From NCBI GenBank assembly GCA_031292015.1, contig JARLHY010000106.1, positions 1-31,321 of the forward strand: 31,321 nucleotides of DNA, written 5' to 3'. The position numbers and the translations under genes are program-made. How positions within the stretch are numbered: the first letter of the stretch is position 1; every line of letters starts with the position of its first letter. Positions 25,257 to 31,321 of this stretch are shown one piece after another. This stretch comes from Negativicutes bacterium (GTDB lineage Bacteria; Bacillota_C; Negativicutes; Sporomusales_B; JARLHX01). The notes below the pieces were generated by a model. It was not told where the DNA came from. It did no database searches and was given only the letters and a program-made list of their open reading frames with translations.

Positions 25257-25439
25257 TCAGATGTTGATATCAACATTCTTTCCCAGGTTGGGCTGGACGC
25301 TTTGAACCATCTGGGCCAGTTGCTGAACCAAATTATTTCCATCCTGCTGAAAGGTATTCAGGGCTTTTTTCATGACCATCGTTCCGGCAGCATTGTTTTG
25401 CGCCATGGAAATAACTGATGACAAGCCGACTGGATTCAT
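25257..25439 (-). CDS. YjfB-family small protein
   Basis: This 60-residue protein matches the pattern of the YjfB family (putative motility protein): a short helical protein with an early hydrophobic/Ser segment (LSSVISMAQ), a central MKKALNTFQQDG helix, and the ending PNLGKNVDINI, like the common LGQ-x-(V/I)-D-(I/L) end. YjfB of Bacillus subtilis is associated with the motility regulon, but the biochemical role is unknown. AGGAGGAAT lies 7 bases before the ATG. A good promoter (25471-25500) and a terminator (25141-25175) make it a single-gene unit. Chemotaxis genes lie 3 kb away, consistent with but not proof of a motility link. Confidence 0.75.
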   Translation of the reverse strand: MNPVGLSSVISMAQNNAAGTMVMKKALNTFQQDGNNLVQQLAQMVQSVQPNLGKNVDINI

Positions 25440-25470
25440 ATCTGATTCCTCCTACTGCTAGGCTAATTCC

Positions 25471-25500
25471 ATTATACGCCAGGAAAAATCCTCCTGACAA
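25471..25500 (-). promoter_or_regulatory. Sigma-A-type promoter of the YjfB-like gene with operator-like repeat
   Basis: On the minus strand TTGTCA (25495-25500) and TATAAT (25471-25476) are 18 bases apart. The spacer contains the inverted repeat CAGGA-7-TCCTG (25480-25484 with 25492-25496), positioned where a repressor would block polymerase. Confidence 0.65.
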
Positions 25501-25534
25501 TAGGTCTGGAGTCCTTAAAAACGCAGCACTTGGC

Positions 25535-26557
25535 TCAGAGAGACGCGCGGTGAGATTCGAATAAATCGTAATTCTTCCGCAGGATCTCCGGAATCGGCAG
25601 CTCGTACGGACAGCGGCTGATACATACGCCACATTGGGTGCATTTGACCACCGTCTCCATGATCTGCGTCTGCCTGGACGCCGCTATCTGGGGCGACATC
25701 CGCGCCGCCATGATGGGATACCCCATCGCCGGAGTGATATTCACCCCGTGGGGACAGGGCAGACAATACTCGCAGCGGCGGCAGAAACGCTTACCCAGCT
25801 CGGCCCGGTATTTATCCATCAGTGCAAGATCGCTGCTGTCGACAACATTAGGCTGATCATACAGATCGACGATATTGTCCACCGCCGCCACCGAGTCATA
25901 ACCAGGAATGGCGAGAACGTCAGGATACTGGCGCAGAAACTTAAAAGCCAGCGGGCCGTTGTCGATCACCCCTCCGGCAAAGGGTTTCATCGCCAAAATA
26001 CCAATATTCATTTCGCGGGCCAGCACATGCAGCTCACTGCTGGGGTCAGTTTCAATAAAGTTGAAAGGGAACTGGATGGTGGTGAACAACCCCATTTTGA
26101 GCAGTTTGATCGCCATCGGCAGCCCGTGGGAACTCACCCCGATATGACGGATCTTGCCCTCCTGCTGAGCCTTGACCACCACCTCGAGCGCCCCGCCGGG
26201 AGCGGATATGGCTGCCCAATCCTTTTCCTGGGCTACCTGATGGAATTGATAAAGATCGATATAATCGGTCTGGAGCATCCTCAGACTGTTTTCCAGTTGC
26301 TCTTTCGCCCCAGCCGCGTCCCGCTTCAGAGTTTTAGTGGCCAAAACCACCTTGTCGCGTATACCCGAAAAAGCGATACCCATCTTGGCCTCGCTGTCTT
26401 TATAAGCATTGGCGGTATCATAGAAGGTAATCCCCCGGTCGAAGGCGTGCCGCAAAATAGCTACCGCCTCATCGGTGGCCAGGCGCACAATTGGGATTCC
26501 GCCGAACCCCAGCTCCGAAACGTTTAGACCGGTCTTGCCTAATACCCGGTATTTCAT
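25535..26557 (-). CDS. Aldo/keto reductase with C-terminal 4Fe-4S ferredoxin motifs
   Basis: This is a 340-residue aldo/keto reductase. The tetrad is visible as Asp and Tyr in TFYDTANAYKDSE, Lys in LATKTLKRD and His in LYQFHQV. The C-terminal part carries CRRCEYCLPCPHGV and CTQCGVCISRCPYELP; the first set resembles the variant cluster motif of ferredoxin-type AKRs, the second a regular 4Fe-4S motif. Substrate is unknown; the fused clusters suggest electron transfer in an anaerobe. It belongs to a different branch from the reductase at 7438, with little identity outside motifs. ATG 26557 has AGGGGG 6 bases upstream and gives the family start MKYRVLGKTG. It is divergent from the deacylase gene. 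Confidence 0.9.
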   Translation of the reverse strand: MKYRVLGKTGLNVSELGFGGIPIVRLATDEAVAILRHAFDRGITFYDTANAYKDSEAKMGIAFSGIRDKVVLATKTLKRDAAGAKEQLENSLRMLQTDYIDLYQFHQVAQEKDWAAISAPGGALEVVVKAQQEGKIRHIGVSSHGLPMAIKLLKMGLFTTIQFPFNFIETDPSSELHVLAREMNIGILAMKPFAGGVIDNGPLAFKFLRQYPDVLAIPGYDSVAAVDNIVDLYDQPNVVDSSDLALMDKYRAELGKRFCRRCEYCLPCPHGVNITPAMGYPIMAARMSPQIAASRQTQIMETVVKCTQCGVCISRCPYELPIPEILRKNYDLFESHRASL

Positions 26558-26750
26558 ATTCGTCCCCCTTGTCAGCATCAGCTTGCATCCACGCTAGTCT
26601 GTCCTATCCAATATATTCTAGCTCCGGTTGCCGCCTCCTCTCCTTTACCGCGGAATATTTTAGCGTCTCGTCACAGGAAAGCGGCCATATTCTCCGAATA
26701 CCATACCAATAATAATAAAGAAACCGCCATCACTCCAGGGAGGGATTGTT

Positions 26751-28349
26751 CTGTATTCACTACTCATCCGAAACGGGCTTGTCTTTGACGGCTCCGGTAC
26801 CGCCCCGGTTGCAGCCGACGTTGCCGTACGGGGGGATCGGATCGTGGCCATAGGACCGGCACTACCCGGACACGCCGAGCAAGTCATCGACGCCACCGGC
26901 CTGGCCGTGGCGCCCGGCTTTATCGATCTTCACAGTCACACCGACCGGACCATCCTCGAGAATCCCGGCGCCGCCAGCAAAATCCTCCAAGGCGTCACCA
27001 CCGAAGTGGTCGGCAACTGCGGTATTGGTTCTTTCCCGGTGAGCGCCGGGCACCACACCGAACTGGAAGACAGTTTCAACAGCCTGGAAGGTGACAGCGA
27101 TATCGCTGTCACCTGGGCAGACTGTGCCGGCTTCGCTCGAGTGGTGGAAAAGGCCGCCCCAGCCGTCAACCTCATTCCTTTGGTGGCCCACGGAGCACTG
27201 CGGATCGCCGTAATGGGCTCGGTCGACCGGCCTCCTTCCTCCGGGGAAATGGCTCAGATGGAAGAACTCTTGGCGGAAAATCTCCGCCAAGGCGCCTGGG
27301 GGCTATCCACCGGCCTGATTTACCCGCCCGGCAGTTATGCTAAAATCGAGGAACTCGTGGCTCTCGGCCGTGTTCTCGCCAGTTACGGCGCCATTTATAC
27401 CAGCCATCTCCGCAGCGAAGAAGCCGCCCTCCACGCCGCGGTGGAAGAAGCCGTCCAGGTGGCCCGCGCCAGTGGTGTACGGGTGGAAATCTCCCATCTC
27501 AAAGCCGTCGGCCGTCCCTTCTGGGGCGGCGGCGCCGAAGCGGCTATCCGGCTGCAGGCCCTTCGGGCCGAAGGAGTGGACATCTGGGCTGACCAATATC
27601 CTTACCTGGCCACCTCCACCGGTCTCTCGGTTCTTCTTTCCGGCTGGGTCCACGAAGGCGGCCGGGAAAAAATGCTCCAGCGGCTGGCAGACCCGGAGCT
27701 TGCCGGTCAATTGAGGCGGGAAATCGCCGAAGCCGTCGCCGTCCGGGGCGACGCCGGCACCATCCAGATCGCCGCCACCAACACCCCGCGAAACCGCGCA
27801 CTGTGTGGCCGTACCCTGGCCGATGTCGCCCAGCTGTGGCAGACAACACCGGCAGACGCAGTCATCCGGCTGCTTAGCGAGGAAGGCGGGGTGGTCAGCG
27901 CCGTTTATTTTTCGCTGGACGAAACCGAGCTGGAAACCATCCTCCGCCGCCCCGACGTGTCAGTGGGCAGCGACGGTTACGCCATGAACGCTGAACTATA
28001 CAAAAACTCTGTGACCCATCCCCGCTCCTATGGGACCTTCCCCCGCGTCCTCGGCCACTTCGTCCGGGAGAAAAAACTCCTTTCCCTGGAAACCGCCGTC
28101 CGGAAGATGACCTCCCTACCGTCCGACATCCTGGGCATGACCGACCGCGGCCGCATAAAATGCGGATTTGCAGCCGACTTGACCCTCTTCGACCCGGCCA
28201 CCGTCAGGGATAATGCCACCTTTATCCAGCCTCACCTTTATCCTGACGGCATACCTCATGTCATCGTCAACGGGCGGATGGCCGTCAAAGAAGGCCGCCT
28301 CACCGGCGACAGACCTGGGCGTGTGTTGAAAAAAACGCCGACAAACTAA
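26751..28349 (+). CDS. N-acyl-D-amino-acid deacylase family amidohydrolase (CTG start)
   Basis: This is a metal-dependent amidohydrolase that removes the acyl group from N-acyl-D-amino acids or a related substrate. Metal ligands of the D-aminoacylase family are present: HSHTD at residues 61-65, Cys90 in GNCG, His219 in TSHLRSE, His249 in ISHLKA and Asp408 in GSDG. The first ATG/GTG in frame (GTG 26844) would delete the N-terminal strand. With the CTG at 26751 the protein begins YSLLIRNGLVFDGSG, the normal family N terminus, and AGGGAGGG ends 6 bases upstream. No other start fits, so CTG is the likely start codon. Length is 532 residues, typical. Cytosolic, with no signal peptide. Dihydroorotase-like or other amidohydrolase roles are less likely given the Cys ligand. 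Confidence 0.88.
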   Translation: MYSLLIRNGLVFDGSGTAPVAADVAVRGDRIVAIGPALPGHAEQVIDATGLAVAPGFIDLHSHTDRTILENPGAASKILQGVTTEVVGNCGIGSFPVSAGHHTELEDSFNSLEGDSDIAVTWADCAGFARVVEKAAPAVNLIPLVAHGALRIAVMGSVDRPPSSGEMAQMEELLAENLRQGAWGLSTGLIYPPGSYAKIEELVALGRVLASYGAIYTSHLRSEEAALHAAVEEAVQVARASGVRVEISHLKAVGRPFWGGGAEAAIRLQALRAEGVDIWADQYPYLATSTGLSVLLSGWVHEGGREKMLQRLADPELAGQLRREIAEAVAVRGDAGTIQIAATNTPRNRALCGRTLADVAQLWQTTPADAVIRLLSEEGGVVSAVYFSLDETELETILRRPDVSVGSDGYAMNAELYKNSVTHPRSYGTFPRVLGHFVREKKLLSLETAVRKMTSLPSDILGMTDRGRIKCGFAADLTLFDPATVRDNATFIQPHLYPDGIPHVIVNGRMAVKEGRLTGDRPGRVLKKTPTN

Positions 28350-28377
28350 AGAAGGTCGCCGTAGGCGCCTTCTTTTT
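28348..28377 (+). terminator. Terminator of the deacylase gene
   Basis: AAAGAAGG (28348-28355) pairs with CCTTCTTT (28368-28375), with an inner CGCC/GGCG stem and a T run after. It overlaps the last base region of the stop codon and may also weakly end the converging chemoreceptor transcript. Confidence 0.85.
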
Positions 28378-28396
28378 CGTTGTCAGACGTTAGATG

Positions 28397-28975
28397 CTAT
28401 ACCTTGAACTTGCTGACCGTCTGGGTCAGTTCTTCGGCCATCTTGGCCAGACTGTGGCTGGAAGATGCGATCTCTTCCATGGTGGCCGACTGTTCCTCGG
28501 TGGACGCCGACACAGTCTGCGCCTGGCTGGCAGTCCCTTTGCTGATACTGTCAATTTCCCGTACCGAGCTGACGATCTGTTGGCTGCCTCCCGCCAGTTC
28601 CTCAATGGCTGCCGAAATCTCCCTGATCTGGCCGGTGACCTGGTTGAAGGCCGCAAAGATGTCCTGGAAGGTCTTGCCGGCATCTTGAACGACTTCCGAT
28701 CCGACCCTCACCTCTTTGGTACCTTCGGTCATCGCTACGACGGCGCTGTCGGTATCTTTTTGGATTTCACCGATCAGGCCGGCGATCTGTTTGGCGGCGT
28801 CTTGCGATTGTTCGGCCAGTTTGCGGACTTCTTCGGCGACGACGGCGAAGCCTCGTCCTTGTTCCCCGGCCCGGGCGGCTTCGATAGCGGCGTTGAGGGC
28901 CAGGAGGTTGGTCTGCCCGGCAATCCCGGCGATAGTATCAACGATAGCCCCGATTTCCTTCGACCGCTGGCCAAG
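28397..28975 (-). repeat. Copy 1 of near-identical MCP signalling-domain DNA
   Basis: This stretch is highly similar by eye, without indels, to 30674-31230 in the same orientation. It encodes the last 190 or so residues of each chemoreceptor. Such direct repeats flanking cheW could recombine. Confidence 0.75.
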
Positions 28976-30181
28976 TTTACTGACCACCTCGGCCGAGCGG
29001 GTCACGGTGGTTTCGATCTGACTCATCTGAGTGATGGCCTTTTCCACTGCTTTGCTACCCTGCTGGGCGGCATCGGCCGACTGGGCCGAGGTGCCTGCCA
29101 CTGCATTCGCGTTAGCGGCGATTTGCTGAATGCCGGCTGACATTTGCCCGACTACGTCGGCAGTGTTGTCGACGGCTTTAAGTTGTCTCTCCGCCCCTGT
29201 GGCCACTTCGCCGATAACGCCGGCGATCTGATGGGCGGCCTGGGCCGACTGCTCAGCACTGGCGGTGAGTTCTTCCGAGGAGGCGGCAACATGCTCGGTG
29301 GACTGCATAATGCTGCGAATAACATTGCGCATATTCCTATTTAACGTATCAAACGCCTTGGCCATATCGCCAAATTCATCGGTGCGTTTTATATACGCCA
29401 GGTCAACATCATGGGAATAATCGCCATCAGCCATCGTCATAATTCGATTCCTCATTGTTAAAAACGGCTTGGCAAGGCTACTGCCCAGATAGAATGCCAG
29501 TATCGCCGATAAACCAAGCGCAAGCAAACAAAACAGAATCCCCGTCATAATTTTGCCTTTCAACTGAACGGCTTGTTCCTGCGTTTTTTTCTGGACAAAT
29601 GCATCAATATCATCTGTCCAGTTGCCTGTGCCGACGACCCAGTTATAAGGCTTGAACACCTGGGTATAGGCGCGTTTTGGAAGTTGCTCGGTCTGATTGG
29701 GTTTGGCAAACCAGTAATCAGTATAGCCGCCTTCGGCCTTTATCCCGTTCGCGATAAAGCCATCCTTAACAAAAGTAAATCCTTTTGCGTCTTTTGCCTC
29801 ATAGCGGGTCTTCCCTTCCTGGTCCCGCCCGAGCAGGACAACATTCACGCCTTCTGTGGTATCCACCCAGAAATAATTACCGTTGTCAAAACGCAGATTT
29901 CTGAGGATGTCAGCCGCCCTTTTCTTGGCTTCAACTTCAGTGAAAAGCCCTTTTTGCTGCTGGTTATAGACATCCTGCACCAGACTCACCGCTGTTTCCA
30001 CCTGCAGTTTGATGCTGCGGTCGAATTGCTCATGCAAAATAGCGCGATACTGCTTTACTTCATCGGCATTGCTTTGGATATTCGAATAAATGTTGTAGGC
30101 CCCGACAATCAGTGAACCAATCAGTCCCGTCAGTATCATCGCCAAAATAATTTTGTGTTTCACAGAATTGAGTGCCATCAT
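28397..30181 (-). CDS. Methyl-accepting chemotaxis protein, single-Cache sensor
   Basis: This is an inner-membrane chemoreceptor of about 594 residues. A first membrane helix ([19 protein letters not shown]) leads to a periplasmic sCache_2-type sensor (about 35-205). That sensor has the typical [12 protein letters not shown] and [16 protein letters not shown], the ligand-binding fold for small organic acids. A second helix ([19 protein letters not shown]), a HAMP domain and the cytoplasmic signalling hairpin follow. The hairpin tip [40 protein letters not shown] (only part of the tip core) is intact. There is no C-terminal CheR-tethering pentapeptide. The start was set at 30181, where GGAGG lies 5 bases upstream; 30178 is equally possible, 30193 less so. 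It follows cheW by 34 bases in an MCP-cheW-MCP cluster. Confidence 0.93.
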   Translation of the reverse strand: MMALNSVKHKIILAMILTGLIGSLIVGAYNIYSNIQSNADEVKQYRAILHEQFDRSIKLQVETAVSLVQDVYNQQQKGLFTEVEAKKRAADILRNLRFDNGNYFWVDTTEGVNVVLLGRDQEGKTRYEAKDAKGFTFVKDGFIANGIKAEGGYTDYWFAKPNQTEQLPKRAYTQVFKPYNWVVGTGNWTDDIDAFVQKKTQEQAVQLKGKIMTGILFCLLALGLSAILAFYLGSSLAKPFLTMRNRIMTMADGDYSHDVDLAYIKRTDEFGDMAKAFDTLNRNMRNVIRSIMQSTEHVAASSEELTASAEQSAQAAHQIAGVIGEVATGAERQLKAVDNTADVVGQMSAGIQQIAANANAVAGTSAQSADAAQQGSKAVEKAITQMSQIETTVTRSAEVVSKLGQRSKEIGAIVDTIAGIAGQTNLLALNAAIEAARAGEQGRGFAVVAEEVRKLAEQSQDAAKQIAGLIGEIQKDTDSAVVAMTEGTKEVRVGSEVVQDAGKTFQDIFAAFNQVTGQIREISAAIEELAGGSQQIVSSVREIDSISKGTASQAQTVSASTEEQSATMEEIASSSHSLAKMAEELTQTVSKFKV

Positions 30182-30215
30182 AGCTGCCTCCATATTTCCA
30201 TTCGTTTTACGTTTT

Positions 30216-30659
30216 TCAACTTGCCGCCTGAACGGCTGACCATTCGTCGCGGGCCATCACGTTGTTCAGTTCCAGCAAGATGAGCAGCCGGTCTCGGTTC
30301 TTACCGATACCCCGGATAAAGGCATCCCGGGCCGTCGCCTGCGCCGGCGGGGCCTCAATCGCCGAATCTTCCAGCCACAAGACTTCCGACACCGTATCCA
30401 CCACGACCCCCACAGTCTGCTCTGCCAGCTCAATAACCAATGCTTGGCGCTGGCCGCTTTGGGCGTCTACACCGAACTTGGCTGCCAGGTCGATGACCGG
30501 GATAATCTTGCCCCGCAGGTTGATAATCCCTTCGAAAAAAGCGGGCGCCCCTGGCATTTTTGTCGCCCCTTTATACTGTATGATTTCCCGTACCTGGTGA
30601 ATGGGCACGCCATATTCTTCTTTACCCAAATGAAACACTACCACTTGCTCTTGTGCCAT
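30216..30659 (-). CDS. cheW: CheW-type chemotaxis coupling protein
   Basis: CheW links chemoreceptors to the CheA kinase. This 147-residue protein is a single CheW domain: [22 protein letters not shown] at the start, [15 protein letters not shown] in the middle (the classic NLRG receptor/kinase-contact motif) and [14 protein letters not shown] further on. The ATG follows GAGGAGG by about 7-8 bases. It is placed 14 bases after one chemoreceptor gene and 34 bases before another on the same strand, so it probably serves these receptors. No CheA, CheY or methylation enzyme is in the window. Paralogue assignment (main CheW or accessory) cannot be made. Confidence 0.93.
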   Translation of the reverse strand: MAQEQVVVFHLGKEEYGVPIHQVREIIQYKGATKMPGAPAFFEGIINLRGKIIPVIDLAAKFGVDAQSGQRQALVIELAEQTVGVVVDTVSEVLWLEDSAIEAPPAQATARDAFIRGIGKNRDRLLILLELNNVMARDEWSAVQAAS

Positions 30660-30673
30660 TACCCGATCCTCCT

Positions 30674-31230
30674 CTATATCTTGAACCTGCTGACCGCCTG
30701 GGTCAGTTCTTCAGCCATCCTGGCCAGACTTTGGCTGGAGGCCGCAATTTCTTCCATGGTGGCCGACTGCTCCTCGGTGGCTGCCGACACAGTCTGAGCC
30801 TGGCTGGCCGCCTCTTTGCTGATGCTGTCGATTTCCCGCACCGAGCTGACGATCTGTTGGCTGCCTCCCGCCAGTTCCTCAATCGATCCCGAGATCTCTC
30901 TGATCTGGCCGGTGACCTGGTTAAAGGCCGCAAAGATGTCCTGGAAGGTCTTGCCGGCGTCTTGGACGACTTCCGATCCCACCCTCACCTCTTTGGTACC
31001 TTCGGTCATCGCTACTACGGCGCTGTCAGTATCTTTCTGGATTTCGCCGATGAGGCTGGCGATCTGTTTGGCGGCGTCTTGCGATTGTTCGGCCAGTTTG
31101 CGGACCTCTTCGGCGACGACGGCGAAGCCTCGTCCCTGTTCCCCGGCCCGGGCGGCTTCGATGGCGGCGTTGAGGGCCAGGAGGTTGGTCTGGCCGGCAA
31201 TCCCGGCGATGGAGTCCTCAATTCTACAGA
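30674..31230 (-). repeat. Copy 2 of near-identical MCP signalling-domain DNA
   Basis: This is the second copy of the repeat at 28397-28975. Similarity drops sharply between about 31204 and 31250 and partly returns toward the window edge. Confidence 0.75.
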
Positions 31231-31321
31231 ACACTATCGACCGTTCACCCAGTTTGCTGACCACCGGGTCCGAACTTGTCACAGTGTCTTCGTTCTGGCT
31301 CATCTGGGTGATGGCCTTTTC
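30674..31321 (-). CDS. Methyl-accepting chemotaxis protein, C-terminal part (cut by window edge)
   Basis: The last 215 or so residues of a second chemoreceptor; the gene continues past 31321, so the sensor and HAMP are not seen. Translation is open to the edge ([12 protein letters not shown]...). The signalling hairpin tip ([19 protein letters not shown]) is intact and the C terminus ([11 protein letters not shown]) is nearly the same as in the downstream receptor. One block differs: [13 protein letters not shown] here replaces the usual [13 protein letters not shown] just before the tip. That block is highly conserved in receptors, so this could be real divergence or poor sequence near a contig end. 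Confidence 0.9.
   Translation of the reverse strand, partial: EKAITQMSQNEDTVTSSDPVVSKLGERSIVFCRIEDSIAGIAGQTNLLALNAAIEAARAGEQGRGFAVVAEEVRKLAEQSQDAAKQIASLIGEIQKDTDSAVVAMTEGTKEVRVGSEVVQDAGKTFQDIFAAFNQVTGQIREISGSIEELAGGSQQIVSSVREIDSISKEAASQAQTVSAATEEQSATMEEIAASSQSLARMAEELTQAVSRFKI

Overview
The window looks like chromosomal DNA of a GC-rich, diderm member of the Firmicutes, most likely class Negativicutes (a Sporomusaceae-type organism). Two things point there. Many genes have strong AGGAGG-type ribosome binding sites and a Firmicutes-style glgBCDAP operon. The window also carries an outer-membrane two-partner secretion pair (TpsB/TpsA), which requires an outer membrane. The assignment is inferred from gene content; there is no rRNA or other marker gene here.

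Layout. 1-4365 (minus): an iron-sulfur flavoprotein gene, then sbcD and sbcC; sbcC has lost its C-terminal ATPase half. 4454-5352 (plus): a small membrane protein gene with a clear promoter and terminator, then three very small genes for hydrophilic proteins, each with a strong ribosome binding site. 5365-6231 (minus): metF, interrupted by an in-frame TAA. 6528-6864 (minus): an AT-rich orphan gene with its own terminator. 7123-8394 (plus): another tiny gene and an aldo/keto reductase with a two-cluster ferredoxin tail. 8655-12304 (plus): the two-partner secretion locus, transporter first, then a short repeat-built exoprotein.

12429-13186 (minus): a small membrane protein and a starch-binding-module protein. 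13245-24984 (minus): a glycogen operon in the order glgB, glgC, glgD, glgA, glgP, then a fused GH13 amylase/GH77 4-alpha-glucanotransferase. It covers ADP-glucose supply, chain elongation, branching, phosphorolysis and debranching/disproportionation. Its leader can fold into a nested stem structure. glgA and glgP overlap by 122 bases.

25257-28349: a YjfB-like small protein (minus), a second ferredoxin-tailed aldo/keto reductase (minus), and a divergent N-acyl-D-amino-acid deacylase (plus) that appears to start at CTG. 28397-31321 (minus): a chemotaxis cluster, chemoreceptor (cut by the window edge) - cheW - chemoreceptor, whose two receptor signalling domains are near-identical.

I found no tRNA, rRNA, CRISPR array, transposase or phage gene. 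The least-explained items are the tiny-gene cluster, the compact TPS exoprotein, the glg leader structure and two broken genes (sbcC, metF).
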